Shown here: piece after piece, positions 16,498 to 24,592 of the stretch
How positions within the stretch are numbered: position 1 is the first letter of the stretch
Layout of the letters: each line of letters starts with the position of its first letter
Assembly: GCF_018531425.1 (NCBI RefSeq)
Contig: NZ_JAHBOI010000002.1
Location: forward strand, 1-64,000
Length of the DNA stretch: 64,000 nt
Direction of reading: 5' to 3'
Source: Paenarthrobacter sp. DKR-5
GTDB taxonomy: Bacteria; Actinomycetota; Actinomycetes; Actinomycetales; Micrococcaceae
Program-made: the position numbers and the translations under genes
Notes under the pieces: model-generated
The model's database searches: none
What the model was told of the DNA's origin: nothing
What the model saw: only the letters and a program-made list of their open reading frames with translations

Positions 16498-16536
16498 AAG
16501 GAGGCCGCACCGGGCAGTTGCCGGCGCGGCCTCCTT
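16498..16536. terminator. bidirectional terminator between the Thg1 remnant and the cold-shock gene
   Basis: An 11-bp stem (AAGGAGGCCGC, 16498-16508, with its complement 16526-16536) encloses a smaller CCGG-closed hairpin. It begins 10 bases after the Thg1-like stop and lies 12 bases beyond the cold-shock stop on the other strand, so it can serve both convergent transcripts. Confidence 0.7.
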
Positions 16537-16548
16537 CAGCCCCGGTCC

Positions 16549-16755
16549 CTAGGAGAGGACGCGGATGTTCTGTGCCTGCGGGCCCTTCTGGCCCTGGCCG
16601 ATTTCGTACTCGACCTTCTGGTTTTCCTCGAGCGACCGGTAGCCGCCGCCGGTGATGGCCGAGAAGTGAGCGAACACGTCCTGGCTTCCGTCATCGGGCT
16701 CGATGAACCCGAAGCCCTTTTCCGCGTTGAACCATTTGACCGTGCCAGTTGCCAT
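16549..16755 (-). CDS. cspA: cold-shock protein
   Basis: 68-residue CspA-type single cold-shock domain. RNP1-like KGFGFIEP (13-20) and RNP2 VFAHFSAI (27-34) carry the conserved aromatic residues that stack on single-stranded RNA or DNA. It starts [14 protein letters not shown] and has the normal family length. Start ATG 16755 has GAAGGA about 8 bases upstream. It acts as a cytoplasmic RNA chaperone or antiterminator. A roughly 100-base leader lies upstream of the start, as is common for cold-inducible members, but its structure was not resolved. Confidence 0.97.
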   Translation of the reverse strand: MATGTVKWFNAEKGFGFIEPDDGSQDVFAHFSAITGGGYRSLEENQKVEYEIGQGQKGPQAQNIRVLS

Positions 16756-16883
16756 TCCGTGCTTCCTTCTCGGACGTCGACGCGGCACCGCTTTTCGGAG
16801 CCGTCGGACTGTCCTCGTGATGACCCTATGCGGGCGGCGCACCGGTGACAACAGGTTCGGATCGAACGCCGGCGGGCGTGGCC

Positions 16884-17249
16884 CTATTTGTTGCGGGCGT
16901 AGTCGGCAAAGCCTTGCCAGTCGAGCATGACGCAGTGCTCGTCGCCGACGACCCACGCGTCGTGGCCGGGCGGGACGGCCATGTAGTCTCCGGCCGCGAA
17001 TTCGGTCTCCTGCCCGTCGTTCATGACGACTTTCAGGCGCCCGGATACAACGTACCCTGTGTGCGCGGCTTCGCAGCTGTCGGTCTTGACCGGGGGCTTG
17101 ACGTGCCGGGACCACTGCCAGCCCGGTTCGAACACTGCCCGGCCCACGCCTCCGTTCTGCAGGTCAACGAGGTCCAGTTTGCCTTTGCCGTCTTCGAAGG
17201 ACCGGGTTTCTTCCGGTTCGTCGAGACTTTTGCGGATCATTCCAGCCAT
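16884..17249 (-). CDS. cupin-domain protein
   Basis: 121-residue single-cupin protein. Motif 1 is degenerate: [24 protein letters not shown] carries one His before SCEA and one after. The second motif [18 protein letters not shown] has PPGH with one His. The barrel strands [19 protein letters not shown] are clear. Such proteins bind metals or small ligands, but an enzymatic role cannot be named. ATG 17249 was chosen; ATG 17261 is equally possible. It is read just after the 17588-17292 gene on the same strand (42 bp gap), so the two probably form one transcript. Confidence 0.75.
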   Translation of the reverse strand: MAGMIRKSLDEPEETRSFEDGKGKLDLVDLQNGGVGRAVFEPGWQWSRHVKPPVKTDSCEAAHTGYVVSGRLKVVMNDGQETEFAAGDYMAVPPGHDAWVVGDEHCVMLDWQGFADYARNK

Positions 17250-17291
17250 GGCGGACCCCATTCCTTTCGCTGTTTGCCTGACGACGCTGTG

Positions 17292-17588
17292 TCAGGAGGC
17301 AGGGTTCGGCGTGAAGTAGTTGGCGACCTCGTAGTAGGTGGTCGTCGGGGGCGCAGGGAAGCCTGCCTCCTTGCTGAGCGGCCCGATCTTTTCCTGGGCG
17401 AACTTGTCGTACTGTTCGCGGGATTCCCGTACGTCGGTGATGAGCAGGTTGCCGTCCGACTCGGCCGCCCGGTGGGAGATCGATCCTGCCGGTCCCGGGC
17501 CGCCCGGAGTGAGGCCCATCTTCTGGTTGACTTCTTTGTATTGCGCCAGGGTGGCGCCTTTGAATTCCATGATGATTGCGACAGCCAT
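17292..17588 (-). CDS. small alpha/beta-barrel-dimer-like protein, 98 aa
   Basis: Begins MAVAIIMEFKGATLAQYKEV and continues HRAAESDGNLLITDVRESREQYDKFAQEKIGPL, a pattern resembling the ferredoxin-like dimeric alpha/beta barrel (ABM/DUF-type) proteins that include small monooxygenases and isomerases. No catalytic residues can be named. ATG 17588 has AAGGAG 6 bases upstream, a strong site. It is first in a two-gene unit with the cupin gene 16884-17249. Substrate unknown. Confidence 0.7.
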   Translation of the reverse strand: MAVAIIMEFKGATLAQYKEVNQKMGLTPGGPGPAGSISHRAAESDGNLLITDVRESREQYDKFAQEKIGPLSKEAGFPAPPTTTYYEVANYFTPNPAS

Positions 17589-18310
17589 CTCGTGCTCCTT
17601 GCACTTGCAGGCACGCAAGTCGCGGCCCGCGATTGAACCGACAGGCCCCGGTTTACGCCGGTCGCATGGTGACGTCAATGGCCTTTCGGCGTGTCACGCG
17701 GCGGCCTGCATCGCATGTTTTCCGACGAGCTCACGGAAGGGACACGCGGCGGAGGCTGCAGCTCTTTAGGCCCACCCCGTTCGCGGGCGACCTCCCGGTC
17801 GGGTTCGGCGGAAAGAAGGCCCATCTTCGATGACAGAGTCGAGCCGTTGGCTGAAGACGTTACCCGCGGAACGACGGGGTTGGCATCTGGTCCCTGGAAC
17901 CAAGATGCCTGGCAATCTGCACTAGTTGCGAGTCTGGATAACTAGTTGCACGAAATGGGCTGCCTAGTTGCAAGATCTGCAACTAGGCAGCCCGCGGTTG
18001 GACCGGTAGCGCCTAACCGTGTCGCATGATCGTCACGATGTGTGGACTCTTGGTGCTAGGCGCTTCCCGTCCAGGGAAACGCTCCGCATGGCCGAAGTCG
18101 TGCCTCACGAGTTCTTCGCCGCGTGACGGGGGTTGCCGGTCGCGATGGGTCAAGGGAAGGACCGGGCGGCCCCCAGAATCCTTTGACTGCAACCCCACCC
18201 GCGCCTCACCGAAGAAGCGCTCACCAGCTTGCCGTCAGCGGCCGCGGTCTCCGATGACCGCATCGCCGGCTTCGCCTACTGCGGCTACATGGCCCCGGAC
18301 CTGTTCGAAC
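17589..18310. other. 722-bp stretch without intact gene, holding repeat copy B
   Basis: Contains the second multi-hairpin repeat (17782-17993). The sequence from 18180 to 18310 has a plus frame reading SAAAVSDDRIAGFAYCGYMA and may be a gene scrap, but it has no start or context. The promoter for the 17588 gene lies at the left edge. Confidence 0.4.
17782..17993. repeat. multi-hairpin repeat element, copy B
   Basis: Diverged copy of 2044-2249 in the same orientation. Hairpin II (17883-17908) is kept with a 9-bp stem and one bulge. Hairpin III (17957-17993) has a perfect 16-bp stem (GGGCTGCCTAGTTGCA with its complement) around loop AGATC. Its outer base pairs differ from copy A yet still pair, so pairing itself was conserved. 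CTAGTTGC occurs at 17922, 17942 and 17964, about 20-22 bases apart, and inverted at 17979. That helical phasing would suit an operator array. Confidence 0.75.
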
Positions 18311-18898
18311 TTAGCGCGGGTCAACCACTTTCTGCATGCAGTGGTTCTTGCCCTTTGGGCGCTGATAGGCGGACCCGGCCTGTTCGAACATGGTTCGGGT
18401 GGCGCTGTACAGGAACGACGCCGAGACCTTCCTGCCCTGGGTGTCCTGCGGGTAGGCCTCAACCAAGCCACCGCCGGCCGCCGCGATGAGTGCGACGGCC
18501 CCGTCAAGTGCCGCCGCCGCGACGCCCCGCCGCCGGTAAGACCGGTCAACAAAGAAGCACGTGATCCGGTAGTCGGGGAGGACGTCGGTTCCGGCCAGGT
18601 ACTCCTTGCGGTGAGCGATCCCTGGAAGTTCCGCCGGGCTGCCGTACTGGGCCCAGCCCACCGCCGTCGCGCCGTCGAACACGAGGGCTGCGTGGGCGTG
18701 GCCTGTCTCGACCAGGCCGCGCTTGAAGTCGCGGGAATCCTCGGCAGTTCCGGAGCTCGAACCGGGCGCGGCATGCGTTTCCCGGTGGAACCAAGTGCAC
18801 CAACAGCCGCCCATCCCGGCACCGCCGTGCCGGGCAGCCAAGGCGGCGAAGGCGTCCCAAGTTTCGCTCGTCAGCGCCTTGATCTCGTAGTCAGCCAC
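18311..18898 (-). CDS. GNAT-family N-acetyltransferase
   Basis: 195 residues with one GNAT domain. The acetyl-CoA signature region is DYRITCFFVDRSYRRRGVAAAALDGAV, giving the R/Q-x-x-G-x-G/A pyrophosphate-binding loop as RRRGVA, preceded by the beta-4 strand ITCFFVD. GTG 18898 is chosen because AAAGGA precedes it by 8 bases; the frame is open further upstream. Cys and Trp are frequent near the N-terminus (GGCWCTWFH), a pattern seen in GNATs of unknown substrate. It follows the sugar operon on the same strand with a 61-bp gap and may be its last gene or independent. Confidence 0.85.
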   Translation of the reverse strand: MADYEIKALTSETWDAFAALAARHGGAGMGGCWCTWFHRETHAAPGSSSGTAEDSRDFKRGLVETGHAHAALVFDGATAVGWAQYGSPAELPGIAHRKEYLAGTDVLPDYRITCFFVDRSYRRRGVAAAALDGAVALIAAAGGGLVEAYPQDTQGRKVSASFLYSATRTMFEQAGSAYQRPKGKNHCMQKVVDPR

Positions 18899-18959
18899 GA
18901 CGGCATCCTTTCGACAGTTGGTCCGTTGCCTTTCAGCAACCGGATGCGGCCGCATTCGG

Positions 18960-19604
18960 TCAGGACGCCGAGGAGATCCTGATGATTCTGTCCGCCCGGT
19001 CCGCCGTGGCGTGGATGATCTTCGCGTTCTGCTCGTCGGAGCCAAGGGCCCAGTGACGCGCTTGGTCTTCGGTTTTTCCGTGTGCGATGTGCCGGTAAAT
19101 GAGCCGCTGACGGCGTGTGTCTTCGTTTGGCTCGAGGTACCAGGATTCGGTCAATGCGGCGCGCGCCTTACTCCACCAGCCTGTGTCGGAAAGTAGGTAG
19201 TTGCCCTCGGTGATGATCAGGGGAACGTGTGCGTAGACGGGGATTGCGCCGGCGATGGGTTCTTCCAAATCGCGATCGAAATAGGGCGAATAGATGGTTT
19301 CGGAGGGCTGCTGCTTCTTGATGCGCTCGAGCAGGTTTGCGTAACCGGCGTCGTCGAACGTTTCGATGGCGCCTTTAATGTTCCTGATGCCGCGTTCGAT
19401 GAGCACGGCGTTGGCGAGGTGAAAGCCGTCCATTGGAACGAGGACGGCGCGCTGCGGTCCGAGTGCCGCTACGAGTTGCGCGGCGAGGGTCGATTTGCCC
19501 GCTCCGGGGGCGCCGGCAATTCCGAGCAGTTCCCTTTTGCCCGTGGAAGCGAGTTCGGTTGCGCGCTGGATAAGTGCAGGCAGCTGGGCCGCGGGTGCTG
19601 TCAT
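18960..19604 (-). CDS. P-loop nucleoside/sugar kinase of the uridine kinase type (FrcK-like)
   Basis: 214 residues. Walker A GAPGAGKST is at 31-39. VPMDGFHL follows, the strand and Asp typical of uridine kinase, pantothenate kinase and phosphoribulokinase relatives. ITEGNYLL and WYLEPNEDTRRQRLIYRH form the lid with catalytic Arg residues. Proteins of this type are often encoded with fructose-type ABC systems and called FrcK, although their substrate is poorly defined. It overlaps the PfkB gene by 4 bases (translational coupling) and is the fifth gene of the operon that begins at 23440. I infer a role in phosphorylating the imported sugar or a derivative. Confidence 0.85.
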   Translation of the reverse strand: MTAPAAQLPALIQRATELASTGKRELLGIAGAPGAGKSTLAAQLVAALGPQRAVLVPMDGFHLANAVLIERGIRNIKGAIETFDDAGYANLLERIKKQQPSETIYSPYFDRDLEEPIAGAIPVYAHVPLIITEGNYLLSDTGWWSKARAALTESWYLEPNEDTRRQRLIYRHIAHGKTEDQARHWALGSDEQNAKIIHATADRADRIIRISSAS

Positions 19605-20551
19605 CGTTCTTGTTCTCCGGTAGGGGGACGGAGGCGGGAGAGCCAGGATCGGGTGCCGGTGTGGCTGCATTTTATCGCTGCGATGTGCGCGGCGAATGCG
19701 AGATGCTTCGAGATTTCGCCGGAAGCGGGAGTGTGGTGACGCTGTGTGGCCCGCGCGAATGCGTAGGCCCCATGGAATGCATCCCCGGCCGCGAGGGAAT
19801 CCACGACTTCGGTTTGCTCGGCTGGAACCGTTCCGGAGTCGTCGCGGGTGGCCCACCTGATCGGCGCTGCGCCGTTGGTGACAGCCGCGACGTCGACGCC
19901 GGCCCGCAACAGGTCCTGGAGCAGGTCATTCTCGTCGGGCCGGGAGTCCATCCGGAAATCCGCTGAGCAGATCACCTCGGACATCAGTGGTATCAGTTCA
20001 GGCATGCTTGGCTTCCATCGGCCGGCGTCCAGGATCATGGGTGGGCGGCTGCTTGTGTGCAGGTAACCGGCTAGTGACTGCGCCAGCCCCTGATGGTGAC
20101 CGTCGAACAGCGCGATGTCGCAATTGTCCAGCGCTCTCGTGAGTGTCGCATCAGGGGAGTGGGCCACCGGCGCGGCCGCGGCTGTTGCGTCGGTGGAGAC
20201 GATTTGGCGGTTCCCGGTGGACTCTTCGACAACTATCGATGACACGGGCAGCGAGAAGCCGAGTTGGGCCAGATCGATCAGCTGGACGCTGCAGGCGGCC
20301 AGGTCCTCTTTCGCGATACGCGCAGCAGCGCCTTCTCCGACGTAGCTGATGAGGGTGGCGTCCCCGCCGAGGGCGGCGAAGGTGACGGCCGCATTGAGGG
20401 CGGGGCCTCCGGCCGCGATGTCCTGCCTGGCTGCTGTGGCTTTCTTGTTGCTCGTCGGCAGAGTGCCTACCCGTTGGACGACGTCGAGAGTGGCCAGCCC
20501 CACGAAGACGCCCCGGGGCAGACGCGGTGCAGCAGTGTCCTCACCGCCCAC
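19601..20551 (-). CDS. PfkB-family carbohydrate kinase
   Basis: 316 residues of the ribokinase/PfkB fold. The N-terminal GG motif is DIAAGGPALNAAVTFAALGG (45-64), and the C-terminal signature AAGDAFHGA (254-262) has catalytic base Asp257. The lid residues between are shorter than in ribokinase. It would phosphorylate the sugar brought in by the neighbouring ABC transporter, giving the phosphate that the class II aldolase across the operator could cleave. The exact sugar is not determined; fructose, tagatose or allulose are reasonable. It overlaps the ATPase gene by 11 bases and the P-loop kinase by 4, so it is translated in the same operon. Confidence 0.9.
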   Translation of the reverse strand: MGGEDTAAPRLPRGVFVGLATLDVVQRVGTLPTSNKKATAARQDIAAGGPALNAAVTFAALGGDATLISYVGEGAAARIAKEDLAACSVQLIDLAQLGFSLPVSSIVVEESTGNRQIVSTDATAAAAPVAHSPDATLTRALDNCDIALFDGHHQGLAQSLAGYLHTSSRPPMILDAGRWKPSMPELIPLMSEVICSADFRMDSRPDENDLLQDLLRAGVDVAAVTNGAAPIRWATRDDSGTVPAEQTEVVDSLAAGDAFHGAYAFARATQRHHTPASGEISKHLAFAAHIAAIKCSHTGTRSWLSRLRPPTGEQER

Positions 20552-21326
20552 CGGCTCGCTCCTCCTCTGTGGGTTCCATTGCGCCGGTCATGAGGGCTAC
20601 GACTTCCGACATTGACCGGTCTCCGGTGCGAACGACAGCAGCGCGGCGGCCGAGCCTGTGGACGTGGATGCGGTCGGCGACGTCGAAGACGTGAGGCATG
20701 TCGTGGCTGATGAGAATCACGGGCAGACCCCGTTCCCTGATTTCGCGGATCAGGTCGATGACCATTCCCGATTCCTTGACACCGAGCGCTGCCGTGGGCT
20801 CATCCATGATGATGACCCGTTTGCCGAACGCGGCGGCGCGAACCACGGCCACCCCCTGACGTTGACCGCCCGAGAGTGTCTCAACAGGCTGGACGGCTGA
20901 ACGGATGCCGATCTTCAGGTCGGCCAGGTGCTTCATCGACTCCTCGCGCATTGCGGACTTGTCCAACTGCCGCAGGACTGATCCGAGGAATCCCTTTTTG
21001 CGCACTTCGCGGCCGAGGAAGACGTTGCTGGCGATGTCCAGGGCGGGGATGACGGCGAGGTCCTGGTAGACGGTTTCAATGCCATGGCGGCGAGCGTCGA
21101 GGGTGGTGCGGAATCGAACGGGTTGGCCGTCCATGTGGATTTCGCCGGAATCAGGGATCAGGGCGCCGGAGAGCGCCTTGATCAGGCTTGACTTTCCCGC
21201 ACCGTTGTCACCGATAACGGCGAGGACTTCGCCTTCGCGCAGCTCGAAGTCTGCTCCGTTGATGGCAGTGACGCTTCCATACCGTTTGACCAGGTTGCTG
21301 GCTTGGAGAACTGGGGTGCTGGTCAT
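20541..21326 (-). CDS. sugar ABC transporter ATPase, single-domain (FrcA-like)
   Basis: 261 residues. Walker A GDNGAGKSS (39-47), ABC signature LSGGQRQ (151-157), Walker B VIIMDEPTA (171-179) and switch His in ILISHD. Unlike the 500-residue two-domain RbsA-type ATPases of most CUT2 systems, this protein has one nucleotide-binding domain, as in FrcA of fructose uptake systems. It energises the permease encoded just upstream (4-base overlap, ATGA). It starts MTSTPVLQASNLVKRYGSV. Confidence 0.93.
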   Translation of the reverse strand: MTSTPVLQASNLVKRYGSVTAINGADFELREGEVLAVIGDNGAGKSSLIKALSGALIPDSGEIHMDGQPVRFRTTLDARRHGIETVYQDLAVIPALDIASNVFLGREVRKKGFLGSVLRQLDKSAMREESMKHLADLKIGIRSAVQPVETLSGGQRQGVAVVRAAAFGKRVIIMDEPTAALGVKESGMVIDLIREIRERGLPVILISHDMPHVFDVADRIHVHRLGRRAAVVRTGDRSMSEVVALMTGAMEPTEEERAGGR

Positions 21327-22315
21327 GAGGACCTCCGGCGTGCGAATTGGTCGAAAGCGACGGCGACGATGACGAGGACGCCGGTCGCAATGTTCTGGTA
21401 GAGGTTATCGACGCCCACAAGGGTCAGTCCGTTGCGCAGGACGCCGACAATAAGAGTGCCGATGAGGGTCCCGACCACCGAGCCGCGCCCGCCGAAGAGG
21501 CTGGTTCCGCCGATGACGACGGCCGTGATGGTGTCGAGGTTCGCGGTTTGAAAGGCGTTAGGGTCGGCGGTGGGGATGCGGCCGAGGGCGGCCCAGGCGG
21601 CGATTGCCGCGATGACCCCGGTGAAGATGTAGGCGGAGAAGAGTGTGCGGTTGGTTTTGATGCCGGCCAGACGCGCCGCTGTGGGGCTGCCGCCGACAGC
21701 ATAAATGTGTCGGCCGCCGGCGGTTTGGGTCAGAGCGTACCAGGTGACGGCATAGACGAGAATGAGGACGAAAACCCCGAGGGTGGTGCGCGCGGTGCCT
21801 GAGCCTATCGAAGTGCCGAGGAAGGTGAGCACGCTGTCCTGGACCGGATAAGTGGCTGAGCCTGCGAAGAGTTGAGTCGCGGCCGAGACCGCGGTGAACG
21901 TGCCCAAGGTGACGATGAAGGGCGGCAGTTTGAATACCGTGACGAGCGTGCCGTTGACCGCGCCGACGGCCATGCAGATCAACAGCGTGGCAATCAGGGC
22001 AGCGACCGCGCCGCCCGATCCGACTGTCTTGGCCAGCATGATCGTCCCGAGCACTGCGGTTGCACCGATCGAAAGGTCGATGCCGGCCGTCAGGATGATC
22101 AGGGTCTGCCCGACGGCGAGAATGCCGACCACGATTGACTGTTGAAGGATCAGGGACAGGTTGAAGGGGCTCAGGAAACGCGGGGACGCCACAGCGAAGA
22201 TGATCACGGCGAGGATGAGCGCCCCGAGCGGCCCGAAAAGCGGTTGATGCAGAACCCTGCTGACATCGAATGTGGGTTTGGACGGCGGCGCTGCCATGGT
22301 GGGGGATGAAGACAT
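21323..22315 (-). CDS. sugar ABC transporter permease (CUT2 family)
   Basis: 330 residues with about 8-10 membrane helices. It includes the CUT2 permease EAA-like region (VGGSPTAARLAGIKTNRTLF) and ATAVLGTIMLAKTVGSGG. LFGGRGSVVGTLIGTLIVGVLRNGL near the C-terminus is highly typical of RbsC/FrcC. Start ATG 22315, beginning MSSSPTMAAPPSKP, with GGAAG about 8 bases upstream. It forms the membrane channel as a homodimer with the 20541-21326 ATPase. The 72-bp gap to the binding-protein gene contains an inverted repeat around CCGGCGGCAGC, which could trim mRNA so that more binding protein is made. Confidence 0.93.
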   Translation of the reverse strand: MSSSPTMAAPPSKPTFDVSRVLHQPLFGPLGALILAVIIFAVASPRFLSPFNLSLILQQSIVVGILAVGQTLIILTAGIDLSIGATAVLGTIMLAKTVGSGGAVAALIATLLICMAVGAVNGTLVTVFKLPPFIVTLGTFTAVSAATQLFAGSATYPVQDSVLTFLGTSIGSGTARTTLGVFVLILVYAVTWYALTQTAGGRHIYAVGGSPTAARLAGIKTNRTLFSAYIFTGVIAAIAAWAALGRIPTADPNAFQTANLDTITAVVIGGTSLFGGRGSVVGTLIGTLIVGVLRNGLTLVGVDNLYQNIATGVLVIVAVAFDQFARRRSS

Positions 22316-22387
22316 GAGAACTTCCTTAGTTCTTTCTCAAGGGTTCCGGCGGCAGCACATGGCTGCCGCCGGAGAGGTCAATGGCTG

Positions 22388-23440
22388 TCAGCCCCAGCAG
22401 TTCTGCAGGCCCCAGGAGGTGTCTTTGGAGTCCAGCCCGCTGACGGGCTTGTCGGTGATCAGTTGCGCTCCCGTGTCGTTGAACCCGGACGGCTTGGTGC
22501 CGTCCTTGGAGAACTTGACCACTGCGTCCACGCCCTGGGCGGCCATCTTTGCCGGGAACTGCATGACCGTTGCCCCGAACTCGCCTGCCTTGACGTTCTT
22601 CACGCCGGTGCAGCTTCCATCGATGGAGGCAACAGTGAACTGGGAAACCTTGCCTGCGTCCTTGATGGCCTGGTAGCCGCCGGCTGCGGCCGGTTCGTTG
22701 ATGGTGTAGACAGCGTTGGCGTCCGGCACACGCTGCAGCAGGTTTTCCATGGCGGTCTGTGCCTTGGTCTGATCGCCGTTGGTGTTTTCCTTACCGGCGA
22801 TCGCGGGGTCGCCCTCCTTCAGCCCGATACCTTGGAGGAAGCCGTCGTGGCGGAATGTGTCCACGGTGCCGCCCGGCGTGCCGTCGAGCATGAGCAGCTT
22901 CGGGGTCTTCCCCGCCAGCGCCCCCTTGACCCAGGCGCCCTCAAGCTGGCCGGCCTTCTTGTTGTCGGTAGCGAACGTCGCGTCGACCGCGTTTTCGGGG
23001 TCAGTGGCCGTGTCCAGCGCAATGACGACGACTCCTGCGTCACGGGCGGACTTGATGGCTGCGAGGATGCCGGAGGAAGAGCTGGGAGTGATGAGGATTC
23101 CCTTCACGCCCTGGCTGACCAGGTTCTCGATGGCAGCGACCTGGCCCTCGTTGTCACCATCGAACTTGCCGGCCAGGGCGATCAGGCTTGCGTTGTTCTT
23201 ATCTGCCTCGGCTTTTGCTGCTTCGCGGAGCTTCACGAAGTACGGGTTCGTGTCTGTCTTTGTCACCAAGCCGATCTTGACCTGATCGGACGAACCCTGG
23301 CTCGCGCTGTTACCGGCTCCGCCGCCCGACCCGCAGGCCGCCAAAGTAAGCGTCAACGATCCGGCAGTGACCAGCAGGACAGTCTTGGTGACTTGTGAAC
23401 GGCGTGCCGCCGCCCTGCGGAAGTTATCGACGAACGACAT
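22388..23440 (-). CDS. sugar-binding lipoprotein of the ABC transporter
   Basis: 350 residues. A basic N-terminus is followed by a signal helix and the lipobox LAAC (Cys36) and a Gly/Ser linker, so it is membrane-anchored outside the cell. The Peripla_BP_4 fold is evident: VKIGLVTKTDTNPYFVKL at the start, AIENLVSQGVKGILITPS, IALDTATDPENAV, and VYTINEPAAAGGYQAIKD. It is of the ribose/fructose-binding class. ATG 23440 is chosen over 23458 because AAGGAG lies 6 bases upstream and the signal peptide then begins properly. It is the first gene of the operon controlled by the 23507-23532 operator. Confidence 0.93.
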   Translation of the reverse strand: MSFVDNFRRAAARRSQVTKTVLLVTAGSLTLTLAACGSGGGAGNSASQGSSDQVKIGLVTKTDTNPYFVKLREAAKAEADKNNASLIALAGKFDGDNEGQVAAIENLVSQGVKGILITPSSSSGILAAIKSARDAGVVVIALDTATDPENAVDATFATDNKKAGQLEGAWVKGALAGKTPKLLMLDGTPGGTVDTFRHDGFLQGIGLKEGDPAIAGKENTNGDQTKAQTAMENLLQRVPDANAVYTINEPAAAGGYQAIKDAGKVSQFTVASIDGSCTGVKNVKAGEFGATVMQFPAKMAAQGVDAVVKFSKDGTKPSGFNDTGAQLITDKPVSGLDSKDTSWGLQNCWG

Positions 23441-23506
23441 TTGGACTCCTTTGACCAATGATCTGTCAGGCGGGTTGCCTGACCGTGTGAATGACTATAA
23501 ACAGCT

Positions 23507-23532
23507 CGCAAACGCTTGCGCAAGGGTTTGCG
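23507..23532. promoter_or_regulatory. 26-bp near-perfect palindromic LacI-type operator
   Basis: Between the divergent binding-protein and LacI-family genes. Left half CGCAAACGCTTGC and right half GCAAGGGTTTGCG pair at 24 of 26 positions around a central CG. The inner decamer CTTGCGCAAG is a perfect palindrome of the TTGCGCAA type favoured by LacI proteins. It lies 67 bases before the transporter start and 44 before the regulator start, so one site can control both directions. Confidence 0.8.
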
Positions 23533-23576
23533 TCGAGATAATGTGACGGAGTACACATAGCGAAGGAGCTCCGCGG

Positions 23577-24581
23577 ATGGGAACGATGGCAGATGTGGCA
23601 CGCGCTGCCGGCGTCTCGGTTACGACTGTGTCTCACGTGCTGAACCAGACGCGGCCGGTGAATCCTGACACCCGGCAAAAGGTGCTCGAAGCAGCGGCCG
23701 CGACCGGCTTCCGCCGAAACGCGCTGGCCACTGCGCTCGTTACTTCGAGGACCCATTCCATAGGGGTAGGTATCTCGGCACTTCAGAATCCGTACTTCGC
23801 GAATTTGGTGCATTCGATCGAAGAGAGGGCGTCGGCGCGCGGGTACACGATCGTCATGGGTGACACCCACGACAACGCCGACGTGGAATCGCGCTTGTTT
23901 GAGTCATTCCTGGACCGCCGCGTGGACGGGCTGATTGTCGCGCCGGCACCCGGGGCCGAAGTAGTCTCCCTGCCACAGGTTGTCGCCAGCGGGACGCCCC
24001 TCGTGCTCATTGACCGCCACATCCCCGACGTCGCATGCGATCAGCTGGCGCCCGACAATGTCGAGCCTGTCGTGACCATCACGAAGCACCTGATCGAACG
24101 TGGCCACCGCCGCATTGCCGTCATGGCAGGCTTCCCCGGTCTGCAGTCCACCTCAGAGCGGCTCCAAGGCTTCCGCATGGCGATGGAAGGGGCAGGTTTG
24201 GAGGTGGATCCGGAACTGTGCGGGCAAGGCAACTCCAGCCAGGAGGACGCCTTCACCGAGACGCTGAGAATCTTCGGACCGGAAAAGACCCGACCGAAGG
24301 CCATCGTCGTCCTGAACAACGCCATGACGGTGGGGACCATGCGTGGACTGAAGGAACTGTCCCTGCGTGTGCCTGACGACGTGGCGCTCGTCTGTTACGA
24401 CGACTTCGAGTGGGCTGATCTCTTTGAGCCGCGTCTGACGGCGATCGAACAGGACATCAGATCCATGGGGAGCCAGGCTTTTGACCTGCTGCTTGAGCGG
24501 ATTGAGGGCTCGACGGCGTCCCCGAAGGTCTTGCGCATCCCCACCACGTACCACCACCGCAACTCGTGCGGCTGCAAATAA
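23577..24581 (+). CDS. LacI-family transcriptional regulator of the sugar operon
   Basis: 334 residues. The helix-turn-helix is MADVARAAGVSVTTVSHVLN with the hinge region following (RRNALATALVTSRTHSIGVGI). The ligand-binding domain carries GYTIVMGDTHDNADVESRL, DGLIVAPAPG and VALVCYDDFEWADLFEPRLTAI. The C-terminus ends HRNSCGC, as in many sugar-type LacI proteins. AAGGAG sits 8 bases before ATG 23577. It is transcribed with the class II aldolase (11-bp gap) and divergently from the ABC operon, making it the likely repressor acting at 23507-23532. Confidence 0.92.
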   Translation: MGTMADVARAAGVSVTTVSHVLNQTRPVNPDTRQKVLEAAAATGFRRNALATALVTSRTHSIGVGISALQNPYFANLVHSIEERASARGYTIVMGDTHDNADVESRLFESFLDRRVDGLIVAPAPGAEVVSLPQVVASGTPLVLIDRHIPDVACDQLAPDNVEPVVTITKHLIERGHRRIAVMAGFPGLQSTSERLQGFRMAMEGAGLEVDPELCGQGNSSQEDAFTETLRIFGPEKTRPKAIVVLNNAMTVGTMRGLKELSLRVPDDVALVCYDDFEWADLFEPRLTAIEQDIRSMGSQAFDLLLERIEGSTASPKVLRIPTTYHHRNSCGCK

Positions 24582-24592
24582 CAGGAGTCCGG

